A stretch of 64,000 nucleotides of DNA from Balamuthia mandrillaris. Its lineage: Eukaryota > Discosea > Longamoebia > Balamuthiidae. Position numbers and translations under genes: made by a program. Below, piece by piece: positions 1 to 11,029 of this stretch. Where the stretch lies: contig JAVKOQ010000152.1 in NCBI GenBank assembly GCA_031835245.1, positions 62,001 to 126,000 on the forward strand, given 5' to 3'. The notes below the pieces were generated by a model, which was not told the origin of the DNA, made no database searches, and saw only the letters and a list, made by a program, of their open reading frames with translations. Within the stretch, counting starts at the first letter, position 1; every line of letters begins with the position of its first letter.

Positions 1-1263
1 CATCTATCCTCCTCCTGCAGTAACTTCAACACCCGCGAGGCAGCTGAGAGTGAGGATTGGCTGTTCGCCTCTTTGGTAGTCTGTCTTCCCACATACAGCG
101 AAGGAGGAGAGTTGCGGGTAAGACATGGGCAGTTTGAAAAGGTTTTCCCGTTCGACAGCAGAGGTGAAGGCAGTGGAGAAGGAGAACCAAGCAAAGAAGA
201 CAAGAAAGACAACGGAGGCAGAGGAAGTGGCACGACGACCGGATGTGAGCTCAAATGGGTGGCATTCTTTGGAGATTGCGAGTCCGAAGTACAGCGTGTG
301 AGGGAAGGCCACCGGATTACTCTCACCTACAACCTCTATTGCAACACCAACCGCGAGCCAACAAAGAAAAAGCACAAGAAGCGGACCAAGAAGGCAAAGG
401 CAAGAAAACAAAAGCAACCGGTCGTGGACGTGGAATGGATGAGAAAGAAGTTGGAGGCCATTCTCATGGACAAGCATTGCTTCCCTGAAGGGGTTACGTT
501 GGCCTTTCAATGCAGACACAAATACGCATGCGAGGAGGTCCCACAACCGCCCGATCCCGAGTTCATCTCCTTGCTACCCCACACCTATTACAGCTATGCC
601 GGGACAGAAGCTTTGCCAGCTCCAGATCTTTCCTGTTTGCTCAAAGGCTTTGATGCTTTGGTTTATGAGGCAGCTGAGAGCCTTGACTTGAAGACATCCC
701 TCAAGTGCTTCTTCGCCCACTATCTGAACAATAGGAAGGATCGACCGCCGGTGTTGTTGATGTGTGACCCCTTCCCGAGAACGGTGAACCTCTCCGATAA
801 TGACGTGGACAAGGACCTTGGATTCCTCAGCAAAAACTTCTGGTTGCGTTTGCTGGTGGACGCCGTCCCTGGCGACAACGTCAACAGGCACCGAGAATGG
901 CAAGTGCAACAGCTAGTTCACCAGTGTGGGTTCTCCAGACACACGGCTCACTTGATGGTCAAACACAGCGCAGAATACAAGGAGTATGCTAACGTTTGCT
1001 CACCCGAAAGGATAGCAAGATTGGAGAAAGAACTTGGGCAAGCCCTTCCGAAAAAAGTCGTGCAGTGGTGCACCCACATGCCAATCCACACAACGGACAC
1101 GCTCATTGCGGTCAGGCCAAAGGCAAACAGAGCCTGTTATGTCTCTGCACTGCTCCTGGTTAAAGTGCCCTCTTGGGAACAACGAAGCGGGTTGTCACCC
1201 AACCGGAAAGCCAAAGGCCGAAAGAAAGGGAAGAAAAAGAGAAAGCAAAAGTTCACTTTGTAG
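1..1263 (+). CDS. 2OG-Fe(II) dioxygenase-like protein, 5'-partial
   Basis: This is the C-terminal part of a gene that runs off the left edge. The frame is open from about position 21, just after a pyrimidine-rich CTGCAG acceptor, to the TAG at 1261-1263. The segment LVVCLPT followed by GGELRVRH and, about 50 residues later, GHRITLTYNLY matches the double-stranded beta-helix core of a large protist/fungal family of prolyl-4-hydroxylase-like 2OG-Fe(II) oxygenases. The upstream HxD iron ligands would lie at or before the window edge and cannot be checked. The C-terminus is a lysine/arginine-rich tail (GRKKGKKKRK type). The substrate is unknown. The stop codon lies 10 bp from the stop of the convergent next gene. 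Confidence 0.7.
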   Translation, partial: HLSSSCSNFNTREAAESEDWLFASLVVCLPTYSEGGELRVRHGQFEKVFPFDSRGEGSGEGEPSKEDKKDNGGRGSGTTTGCELKWVAFFGDCESEVQRVREGHRITLTYNLYCNTNREPTKKKHKKRTKKAKARKQKQPVVDVEWMRKKLEAILMDKHCFPEGVTLAFQCRHKYACEEVPQPPDPEFISLLPHTYYSYAGTEALPAPDLSCLLKGFDALVYEAAESLDLKTSLKCFFAHYLNNRKDRPPVLLMCDPFPRTVNLSDNDVDKDLGFLSKNFWLRLLVDAVPGDNVNRHREWQVQQLVHQCGFSRHTAHLMVKHSAEYKEYANVCSPERIARLEKELGQALPKKVVQWCTHMPIHTTDTLIAVRPKANRACYVSALLLVKVPSWEQRSGLSPNRKAKGRKKGKKKRKQKFTL

Positions 1264-1273
1264 CTTTCACATT

Positions 1274-2216
1274 TTAATACACTTTGTAACTTTCAGGACC
1301 ATGACAGAGAGTGATTGCAGGGTAAAGAGGACCTTTTACACCATCGCACGTCCAAACTACCTTCCCGTTGTGATGAAACCGCAACAGTCCTATGTCCAGG
1401 TCCAGTTCCACTTGAATGGTTCCTCCTTTGAGAAGCCGACTGCCAAGGTCGTTTGTATTTCGTCTTTGTTTTGCGTTTATTTAGTTTAAAAGAAAGAAAG
1501 GAAGAGAGAAACGACAAGAATGAAAGAACGGAAGACGATGAAGATGACGATGGTAAAAAAACAACATACCTGCTTGTTGAATAGGTAGTGTGATGACCAC
1601 CAGGATAAACACAGAGAGCCCAGGAACCCTCCGCCACTCCCATCATGTCGTTCTCCACGTTGAAGGACGGTCCTACCACACCCACTGCCGAATGACAATT
1701 AGCATCAGTCACTGCTTCTATTGTCCATGATGCTTGCCCTTTGGGTTTGGGTCAGAAAAAACAGAAAATATGAAAGAAGCAGCGGCAGCGCGCAGAAAAA
1801 GCAGCAGAAGCAGAAAGAACAAAGAAGAAGAACGGGAACAAGCAGAAGAGATACCTGAAACGAAGAATTCAGAGCCAATAACTGTTCTGCGATGGATGTC
1901 GCAAGTAGTGCCCGAAGCCACACGCGCAGTGTTGCAGCCATCTGAGAGCAGCACAGTGTTGTGTTTCCTGTTACAATCCCATTTGACAGTCTTGTAGTCT
2001 CGTGGCCTCCTCCGCCGTTGCTTTTGCTCGTCTTCGTGCATCACAGAGGGCGACACCGCGAGAATGTTTAGCCGATGCTTGATGGCCTGTTTGTTTGGTT
2101 GTTATTTGTTCTAAACTTCTCTCGTGCCCTCCTTCGGTCAACCTCTCCATTCTCTGCTTCTCTGTCTCTGTCTCTGTCTCTGTCTCTCTCTGTCTCTCTC
2201 TGTCTCTCTCTCTCCT

Positions 2217-2259
<43 letters not shown>

Positions 2260-3241
2260 TATCTCTCCCTTCTCTCAACCAACGCACCTCGGTCAACAGC
2301 TCCACAGGAATGAGGTCCGTCTCAGACTCAAGATGCAACAGCTGAAAGTCGCTCATCATGGGAAAGCGAATGCACCCCATCAAAGGCAGCATCTTCTCGC
2401 TCAATCTCTTCATGTAGGCATTGTTGTAGATAAAAGGTCGTTCCTCCTCCACAAAGGGAAGTTTCGATATTTCTTCCTCCTCTGTTGTTGCTACCTCTTC
2501 TTCTGTTTCTTCCCCCAGTTGGCTGCCAACTACAAGGGTGGTAGTGTTGCCGAAGCGGCCCCTTGTTGCTCGCAAGTCGATCTTCTTCGCTTGTTGCTGC
2601 TCTTCCTTTGCTTTCTTTTCCTCTCCATCATCTCTGTTCTCACTGTCGATGCTCTCCTTCTCCTTTCCTTTGTCCTTGCCCTTCTCGTCCTTCTCCGTCT
2701 CTTTTTTATGCTGCAGCAGCAGTTCTTCCTTCTCCTTGCGGAGGTCCTCTTTCTTCAACTGCAAGACCGCCCAAGAGCCCGCCAACAACAAGCATTCCCA
2801 CTCGGAGGAGACCCTCAACCCATCGCTCAGCAAGAGCTCCTTCAAGCCCTGCTCTGAGAGCTGCTCCAGCACCTGCCTTCTGCCCTGCTTGCTGTTGGTC
2901 AGGCAGAACCAGTTCTCACAGATGAAGCCAAGGCAGCTCTGCTTGTTCTCGTTGTGCAGGGCGAACAGGGAATGGCCTTCCTTTCCGCCTGCTTCTTCTG
3001 TAGTTGCCGATGATCGTTTCAGGCCGAGAAGGCTTGTTTGGAGGAGCAAAAGGCAGTTGTTGACGTCTATGTCGGCTTTGCATTTGCTGGTCGGGTCGGT
3101 GTAGACGTAACGAGTTTGTTTGTGAAAGTAAGAACTGAAAGCTGGAATGAAGGAAGAAGCAGAAGAAGAAGACGGAGGAGAAACAAACGAAGGCGCTTTT
3201 GCAGCGGAGCTGTTGTTGTTACGTGTTAGAGTTTGCCCCAT
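1274..3241 (-). CDS. BACK-like + SPRY domain protein, paralogue A
   Basis: The model has four exons (3241-2288, 2086-1855, 1738-1570, 1463-1274) with consistent phases, giving about 514 residues. The N-terminal third contains NNCLLLLQ, then CLGFICENW and LKELLLSDGLRVSSEWE, a pattern resembling the BACK domain of BTB-Kelch proteins, although no BTB domain is seen. A lysine/glutamate-rich charged region follows. The last three exons encode a SPRY/B30.2 domain (VKWD, DIHRRT, GVVGPSF, GVAEGSWAL, then VELDLDIGLLRF and GPLYPAITLC). SPRY domains usually bind partner proteins, so a ubiquitin-ligase adaptor role is possible but is inference. A close paralogue in inverted orientation lies at 11030-13112. 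Intron 1 holds a long (TC)n run on the plus strand. Confidence 0.8.
2158..2262. repeat. TCTCTG/TC simple repeat in intron 1 of SPRY paralogue A
   Basis: A run of TCTCTG units grades into pure (TC)n. On the coding (minus) strand the tract is purine-rich GA. The same intron of paralogue B carries (GA)n on its coding strand at about 12080-12142, so repeat and polarity are shared by the pair. Most other genes here have pyrimidine on the coding strand. Confidence 0.9.
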
Positions 3242-3939
3242 TTCTATCTTGATGATGCTTTTTGTTGTTTATGTTCAAATTTTCAAAAAAAAAAAAAGAA
3301 AGCAAGGGTTCAAGGGAAGGTGACGCGTAGGTGTTGGATGGTTGCTGACGCGGCTATCATCGAAGCAAGTAGAAGTTCGTTTCGCTTCTTCTCGGTTGCG
3401 GGGTGCCGCTATATTAAAAGCTGCACATTTTGAGCATCTTTTGTCCTCAAATATTCATGACGACATGGATGAAATTTATGTCGTCACGATTTTTTGTGCT
3501 GCCTTCACCCAAGCGACTATTTTTTTCTCCCTCTTCTCCTGATGCAGGTGCCTGTTCAAAGTGACCACCAAGGACCGCTAAGCTGTAGTTATTCTCGTTC
3601 CAGGGACACCCATTCTCTCTGGCCCACTTGCTTGTTCCCTGGGATAGCCTTGCTCCGTTTTTCTCTGCCCACTTTCCAACACCTCCAAGTGTCCCCCCCC
3701 CCTCTGCTGCCTCCTTGCTGCAAACGAGGTTGGGAAAGGCGTGATTTCTTCTGCCGGACGAGGTGGCAGGCTCTTTCATGTGAAAAAAAAAATGGCGGGA
3801 AAAAATCGGATTGCGTACTCTCCCAGGTAGCCAAAATTAATAATTTCATATTTTTTCCAGGAAAAATGACCTTTCACTTAAAAAAAATCCACGATAGGAA
3901 AAGAAGGAAGAAACCTCAAGAGTTACCTCGCAGGAGAAA
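3242..3939. other. Spacer with a repeat-gene relic
   Basis: This spacer is upstream of both flanking genes, which diverge. It contains a short poly-A run near 3285, an AT-rich segment and an E2F-like GGCGGGAAA at about 3793, plus the degraded WAREN-repeat fragment listed separately. No intact gene is seen. Confidence 0.6.
3545..3722 (-). pseudogene. Relic of a WARENGCPW ankyrin-like repeat gene
   Basis: Minus-strand translation gives KEAAEGG, then a degenerate KWAEKNGARL, an intact KWARENGCPWNE and LAVLGGHFE. This is the repeat unit of the intact F-box repeat gene at 38668-39768 (AAKGGHLEVLQWARENGCPW). Only about two units remain, one degraded, with no F-box and no clear start, so it reads as a dead fragment. 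It could instead be a single exon of an unrecognised gene, but flanking frames do not continue the repeat. Confidence 0.6.
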
Positions 3940-4548
3940 ATGGAGTCATGTCCCAGGGAGTCTTGCTCTGTGTTGGAAGGAGAACCCGAAATAGTAGGCG
4001 CCATCCATGTCGGGGATACAGCCCGTGTGTTGGAGCTGTTGTCATCCCCAGGGCCAGAGGCCGCCAAACAGATGGCCAACACGAGGTTGAAGAAAGGCGG
4101 TTGGACCGTCCTTCACATGACCGCTTTGGCGGATGAGGCGGAGATGATGGCACGGCTGCTGGAGTGCGGGGCGGACCTCTTGGCCGCGGATCCGAACGGC
4201 CATACCGCCCTTCACTATGCTGCAGCCTGGGACTCTGTCGACTGCATTCGCTGTTTGATCAGTCATGCTTCAAAGTGCCATTTGCAGCCTTTCTCCTTTC
4301 CTCTTGTTGCTTCCCTTTTGCTTTTTCTGATGCTGAGCTAGTAGTGAGGAAGGAAGGTTGTCAGCGTTGTTGAATGCCACCACAGAGGACCAGCTTTGCT
4401 TGCTTAATGGCAGCATTCCCATTTGTTTGGTAGGGGGCCAAACTGCGCTACACATCGCTAGTGAGAAGGTTTTTTCTTCACTTCTTTTCTTTCTTCATTT
4501 CTCTTTTTTTCTCTTTCATTTTCGACTAGTTTCTGTCTCTCTATACCT

Positions 4549-4587
<39 letters not shown>

Positions 4588-5730
4588 ACCTCCCACTATT
4601 TCGTTGTGCCACTCGTTCTCTTTACCTTCTGCTTCGTTGTTGCTCACTTCTATTCTTTCTTTTCCTCTCCTGCTCATTGTACAAAATAATAAAAAGGGAT
4701 ATATGGACTGTATAAAGCTATTGCTAGAAGCTGGCGCAGCTGTGGATATCAAAGATTTCAATGGACGCACTGCTTATGACCTTGCTGTTAATGAAGGACG
4801 TATTTCCATCGCTTCGTTGCTTCGACCTGACATCACTGAGGTTTGGCCATTTTCTTGCTATCATAACCCTCGCTCTTCAAGTTGCTGCTTTTTGTTATTT
4901 ACTCTTTTGCCTCAAAGCACAAGTCAGCACATCCAAAAGATCAAGTGGCGGATAGACAAGCAATAAGGGCACGACTCAAAGCAAAAGAGAAGCTGGACAG
5001 AAAGATGTATAGAGAAATGATTCTCCACAGCTACAGTCGTTTACAACCTTCCCTGTTCTCCTTTCAGAAGGTTTTTCTCCTTGCGCTTCTGTTTTTCTTC
5101 TTCTCGTTCTTGTTGTTGTTGCTATTTTTCTTTCTCATTACCTGCAATATAGTCTTTCTTTCAAGAATCTTTCTTGAGAGCGATTGAAGAAGGCTCCAGA
5201 GAGAGCTTATTGGCTATACTTGAAGAAGTTCATCCAGGCATCTTCGTGTTTCCCATGCTTTCCCCTGACTATTGCTCGTAAGCAATACTCCTGTTTGTTC
5301 TATTTTCATTTCGTTTAAGCTAACACAACAATCCCCTGTCTCAAAAAGAATGATGCTTGAAGAGCTGGATAACTTTGAGCAATCAGGTCTACCATTAAAG
5401 CGACCCAATTCCATGAATAACTATGGTGACTTTGTCTATTTTTCTGTTTCTCTTTCAGTTCTCGCACCGCTTACCGCTCTCTTGCAGGGGTTATATTGAA
5501 TGATATAGGCTTCAAAGATGCAATGTACGAGCTCTTGGAACGTTACATAAATCCATTTGCTAGTCTGTTGTTTGCAGAGGATGGCGGCCTGTCCTTAGAT
5601 CGCCACCACAGCTTTGTAGTAAAGTACAAGTTGGGGGAAGACCTCGACTTGAAGGAACACGTTGATGGTACAATTTTCTTTATTGTCTTTTCTATCTTCC
5701 TTTCTTGTCGTGTCTTTCTTTCTTGTCGTT

Positions 5731-5762
<32 letters not shown>

Positions 5763-5802
5763 GTCGTTTCTTTCTTTCTTTCTTTCTTTCTTTCTTGTCG
5801 TT

Positions 5803-5850
<48 letters not shown>

Positions 5851-5851
5851 T

Positions 5852-5907
<56 letters not shown>

Positions 5908-6218
5908 TCCTCTATCTATCTAGCTATCCTACTTTCCTGTCGTTACTTCCTTCTATCATTCTTTATTTCTTTTCTGCTTCCTTGTGTTTCTTTCTTGTCG
6001 TTGCAATTCTTAATTACTTGCATGGATGGAATGTAGATTCGGATGTAACGCTGAATGTGTGTCTGGGAAAGGAGTTTGAAGGAGGAGAACTTGAGTTTAA
6101 CGGGGTGTTGGGCACAAAGACATCCAAGAAAGATAAATTCCTGTTGAGCCACCGTCCCGGGTTTGGCATCTTACATCTTGGCAAGCACTGGCATGCCGCT
6201 CGACCGATCTTAAAGTAA
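3940..6218 (+). CDS. Ankyrin repeat + OGFOD2-type 2OG-Fe(II) dioxygenase
   Basis: The model has eight exons (3940-4274, 4357-4468, 4697-4840, 4924-5070, 5153-5277, 5349-5425, 5488-5667, 6037-6218) with all phases consistent, giving 433 residues. The N-terminal half has ankyrin repeats (GGWTVLHMTAL, GHTALHYAA, GQTALHIASEKGYMD, GRTAYDLAV). The C-terminal half matches the OGFOD2 family: PGIFVFPMLSPDYC, LEELDNFEQSGLP, PNSMNNYG, FVVKY. The HxD iron ligands are in KEHVDDS, VTLNVCLGKEF follows, and the distal His/Arg lie in GKHWHAARP. Human OGFOD2 is a poorly characterised dioxygenase, so no substrate is proposed. Intron 7 holds a 240-bp TTTC array. The gene converges on the LRR-kinase gene, 183 bp away. 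Confidence 0.85.
5693..5930. repeat. (TTTC)n array punctuated by TTTCTTGTCG units
   Basis: This tract fills most of intron 7 of the dioxygenase gene. Uninterrupted TTTC tetramers are broken at intervals by TTGTCG, giving recurring TTTCTTGTCGTTTC. Further copies of the punctuated unit lie at about 5937 and 5995, near the 3' splice site. The same unit recurs in introns of other genes in the window. Confidence 0.9.
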
Positions 6219-6400
6219 CACCTGTCCTTCCTCTTCCTCCTTGCTCTTTCCTCTTTCCTCGTACTTACGAACAACCATAACAGCGGAGAACGGTGGAACT
6301 TAATAGTTTGGTGCCGCAGTTCCACCAAACGAGGTTTACCTGTAAAACACAAGTAGTTTGTCAACCAAAAGTTGCATTCATTTGCATGTTCTTTAGCGTT

Positions 6401-9400
6401 TCAAATCATTTGCAACTTCAGGTCTTCCAGCTCTTGTTTTAAAGTTACCATCACTTGCTCTCTCTCTTCTCTGCCCAACAATTGCAAGTACTCTCTGACC
6501 CTCTTCTCCCGTCTTCTTCTCTGCGCTTCCTCAAACTGCGCAAAACTTCCGTGATATCCCCTTCCACCTCCACCACGATTGTTGTTCGAGGCACACATCT
6601 TAACATGCGGATGCGCGTTCTTGCCACAATCCTGAAGACACCAACCGCAAAAGCTGGCGTTGCATCGACTGCACTTCAAAGCAAAGCAACCATCAAAGTC
6701 CACAAAAGCCTGATGGCAACGCGGGCATTGCAACGTCAGTATATCTTCCACGATGCGACGACAATGTCTCTGCACAGTGCTCTCCCTCTCCCACTGCTGG
6801 CGTTCCTCTTGCAGGCGTTGCTGAAAAGCCTGGTGATTAGTGAACTCGATGGCCTTGCTGCAAACCTCAAGCAACGCCTTCCTTCCTACGTCTGCCAAGT
6901 GTGCCATGACTTGTTCCATGGAGAATGGCAGCGAGGCGCACCCCGCCACCAGACAAGGCACATGTCTTCCTCTCTCTGCCAACTCAGCTGGTGGCATGTC
7001 CAACAACGACAAAACCCAGTCGTTCATGCATCCTCCGCACACGAAGTGCCGTTGGTGTGGATGTACTTGCCGAGGAGAGTAACATTCCAAACCTTCGTCC
7101 AACCATTTGTCTTGCATGCAAACAAGGCATTGGCGGCGATCCCTCACCGCCACTCTGTGTTCCACCAGAGGACTCCACAAGTACGGATGGGAGAGGCATT
7201 GACTGGCGGTTGGTCGCTTTCTTGGATCCAGTTGCAACACCTGTTGTAGCAAGTCTTGCAGCTGATGGTTGGGATGCGATGGAATAATGATCTCTTTGCC
7301 TTTTACCATCTCCATCAAAGTGGGACGAGAGCCCGGTGGTAGTTGTGTCTCTCTGCCCTCTTCATCTCCATCTTTTCCTTGCGCTTGAGCTCTGAGAGCA
7401 GCAGCGGCAAAGTGAAGGTCAAACATGACCAGTCCCCAGGCGAACATATCAGCTTCTGGCCCAACGTCTCCACTGCACAATTCAGGCGCCATATATTGCC
7501 ATGTTCCTCCTGCTCCTCCGTCAGTCGTCATGGCCGTGCTGGCTATCGTGGCAGCAGTGGTTGCATTACTGCTGATGTCAAAGTCCCCGAGGATCGCTTG
7601 TTGATAGGGAGAGCGTTGCTCGTCTTCCTCTTCTTCTCCATCTGTTACCATTCTATGTGCTTCTTCTATGAAGATGTTTTGCGGTTTGACATCTCTGTGA
7701 ATGATGCCTTGGCTGTGGATGTGTTGCAATGCTAACAACACTCCTCTACCCGCTCTCTGCTTCTCCGCCTCACTGCGATCTCCTCCTCTACCACTTTTGA
7801 GCCATTCGCACAGGTTTCCTCCCGTGTAAAAAGGCATTTGAATCCATCCTTTGGTCCTTCCTTTCTCTTCATGCACGAATGCTCCCTCCACTCGTACGAT
7901 GTGTTCGTGATGCAGAGCTCTCAGACGTTTCAACTCTCTGAGAAAGTGTTGGCGGTCAGCGGAGAAACTGAGGTCGAACTCCTTCAGTACGCAGGGCTTG
8001 CCTTGGAACTCTGCTCGCATGACGCAATGGCGACCCGCAGAAGATAGCACTTGAACGTGGTCATAGTGTTCTAACCGCCGGTACGGACAATCCACTGCCA
8101 TTATATCCACTATCCCCAATCCTAACTCCTTCAACTTGAAGCGAAGCTCAGGAAAGTGAGTGTTGCTCATGCTTACCAACTGTAATGCTTCTCTCTGTGG
8201 CATGCAAGGAATAAGCCAAAGCTTTTCTAAAGAAAAAATACGACGAACGATGAAGAAGAGCACAAACCTCCATAGCAATCAGTTGCTCCTTCCACTTTGT
8301 TTTGGCTTTCGACAACATTCTCTCTGCTTCGAGCTTTTCTTCATCGTCTTCAGCTGCCTCGATATCTCCTTGAGCATAACGAATCTGCTGTAGGGCCTTC
8401 TTGCTGCTTCTGCGCAATTCCTTCAATCGCTTTTCGTTTGGTGGACTGTCCACGACCTGCTCTCCTTGTCGTAATAAGGCCGATATAACAGCACGTTCTT
8501 CGTGGCACTGCCGACACATCGTTTGTAGAAGCTCAATCAAGTTTTGCACACCATCGTACAGGTCGTCCAATGGAGGATGAGCTGCCTGCCTGTTGAGAAA
8601 ACGTTTCTCATTGTGAATGGCATCTGTAAGAGCCACCACATGATTGTCTTTCAACAGTTCTTCCTCTGGAGTGGTCGAAGCTGTATCTGGTAAACAAACA
8701 GAAAGAATAAGACACCAAGGAGCAAAAAAAACACGAAGTGATAACTCACTAGCGAAGGCTGAGGCAACCCGTTGAAAGGCTTGAGACACTCTCTGTGCTT
8801 GTCTCTCGGTTTCTTCCTCCACTTTCTTTTGTTCCGTGGCAAGTCTTTCTTTCCATTCGTCAAACCGTCGTAGAGCATTCATCGCACAAGCAATCCTATC
8901 TTCCTTTTCTCTTTCTTTTTCGATGGTGCTGTCCTTTCTTTCTTCTCTCTTAATTTTTGTATGCTCTGGAGGCAAGACCTCTCAATGCCTGTATCAAGTG
9001 CATGCAACGCTCCTGCATTGTCAGCATATCATGCTTCTTCCACGCCTCATCCGCCCGCTGCATTGCCTCAACCAGTTTCCTTCTGGCCTTATCTCTCCTT
9101 TCCAACAGGTCATTATCGGGCCATGATTTGCTCTCTTTAATGCTCCCTTGGAGCTCTTCCAAGCTTCGTTGAGCGACAAGCATGGCTTCTATCACAATCT
9201 TTGTTTCCTCTTCTTGTGGTGTGTTGGTGCGAATGGAGTTCAAGACCATCTGCACGACTGAGCGGGCGTTTGCATGACCACCAAAAGAGGTTTGGCGGGA
9301 GAGGCGCAAGGCCCGAAGTTCTGCCAAAGCCTTGCCCACCACTTCTCCATGCCATTGTTGTTGCTGTTTGCGTTCTCTTTGCCCTTCTTCTTCTTCTTCC

Positions 9401-10415
9401 TCTTCTTCTTCTCGTTTGGGTATACTTGGTTGTTCTTCACGTAGCATTTGCTTGCCCACAGCTTTATCTTTTTTCTTGGTTAGTGGTGCTGTTTTCACAA
9501 GCAGGCCATCTATTTTCTGCAACAAGTCCTGTGGCATGGTGTTGCCTGCATTGCAAAAAATACAGAAGAGCCAAAGGAAAAAGAATTAACGCAATAGAAA
9601 AAGACAACAAAGAACATTGACAGATGAAACAGGTACCATAAAGGTCCAATCTTGTAAGGGTTGTGTTGTGGTACAAGGCCTTTACCATTGCTTTTCCAGC
9701 ATGTTTTCCTAACTGATTATCTGCGGACCACAATCAGTATTGCATGTACATTCTCTCATTCCTTAAAGTGTAACATACAGCCAAGATCCAACGAAGTGAG
9801 AGTTGCGTTCTGAAGCAACGCCTCTGCTATCGCCTTTCCACCTTGTTCTCCGAGTTGGTTATCTGAAAAAAAAAAGACAAAATATCAGCATGTTGGTGTT
9901 ACACGACACTAGCGCAGTAGCTTCGGCTATGGCTATGGCTATGGCATAACATACCGGTAAGGTTCAACGTGGCAAGGGCCATGTTATGACGTAAGGCCTC
10001 TGCGATCGCCTTCCCAGCCTGTTCTCCCAACCGGTTATCTATAGCATACCAAAGCGACAAGAAAGCAAGAAACGACAATAAACAACGTAACAGCAACGAA
10101 TGAAAAGAAAGATGAGAGAGTAACGAAAAACACAAATAAAAGACAAAGAGTAACAGAAAGAACAAACGCATTACATACAGCTTAGGTTCAAGAATGTAAG
10201 TGTATCATTGTAGGACAAGCTCTCTGCCACCGCTCTTCCACCTTGTTCTCCCAACTGGTTTTCTTTGGGTGACAAAAAAAAAATGGGTCCTCCTTCGAAC
10301 TGCTTTCAAGGTAGAGAGAATACACACCCCCAAGGTTCAGCCTGGTCAGCGTAGCGTTGTTTCGCAAGGCCTCCGCCACCGCATTGGCTTCCTGTGGTCC
10401 CAAACCTTTTTCTGC

Positions 10416-10453
<38 letters not shown>

Positions 10454-10583
10454 TCCGCTTCTTAGCGTGGTTGGAGGAGGAAAAAAAAAGGTTTGCCAAC
10501 AACGTACTCCACAGGTTAACATGGGTGGCGCCTCGCGGGATCAGCATCAGCCCGTCCGACGAGCGCGAACGAGAAAAAAACAT
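6401..10583 (-). CDS. LRR - coiled coil - protein kinase - RING/IBR protein
   Basis: The 5' part encodes RNI-type leucine-rich repeats of about 28 residues, one per exon (e.g. DNQLGEQGGKAIAEAL followed by LTSLDL), at about 10400, 10260, 10040, 9860 and 9720, after a partial unit near 10520. Exons at 9547-8950 and about 8940-8268 encode charged helical sequence. The last exon (8194-6401) has a kinase domain: VLKEFD lysine, HRDVKPQN, GDFDISS (DFD instead of DFG), GTWQYMAPE. After it come cysteine fingers CLVCMQD, FVCGGC, CPRC, CSRC and FCGWC, resembling RING/IBR (RBR-type) E3 modules. The start is uncertain (ATG 10583 or 10544), and the frame join near 8950-9000 is unresolved. A signalling role coupling ligand sensing to phosphorylation and ubiquitination is inference. 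Confidence 0.75.
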
Positions 10584-11029
10584 GCTGAGAACGCAACACG
10601 GCTCAAGAGGCAAGCAAGCTCCTGTCGGTTTGTGCCTATCCACCCAAAGGGCTGTGATGGATGATGGATAAGAGAGAAGACAATTTTTCTGGCAATTTTT
10701 TCGCTGGGGTGGATGTGAGATTCGTTGAATACTGTGAAGCATGGCAGGTCAAAATGTGGCCAAACCGATCTGAAGAACTGCACAAAACGCTAGAATTTTC
10801 GGGACGACCTGAAAGTTTTAAGGGGCAGTAATTCTTGGCTGAAGCGGCAGCAGCCTGAGAAACCAAGTTAGACAAGAAGAAGAAGAAAGCTCGCTTCGTC
10901 CACACGGGTTTCTCCTCACCGCTAGAGCTCCAGTTTTTTTTTTTTTGGTTCGTCTCTCTTCTGCTTCCTTGAGTTCTCTCTTTTTTTCTTACCAACTTTT
11001 CCAACAACAACAACACAAAGGAAGAGAGA
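10584..11029. other. Bidirectional promoter region
   Basis: This spacer separates the divergent LRR-kinase gene (minus) and SPRY paralogue B (plus). The right end, 10980-11029, is pyrimidine- and CAA-rich just before the ATG. No further gene is seen. If the LRR gene starts upstream of 10583, part of this stretch would be coding. Confidence 0.5.

Noticed and set aside
2158..2262. CRISPR-like array among the many repeats
   Set aside because: The genome is eukaryotic; all arrays are simple or tandem repeats without spacer-repeat periodicity.
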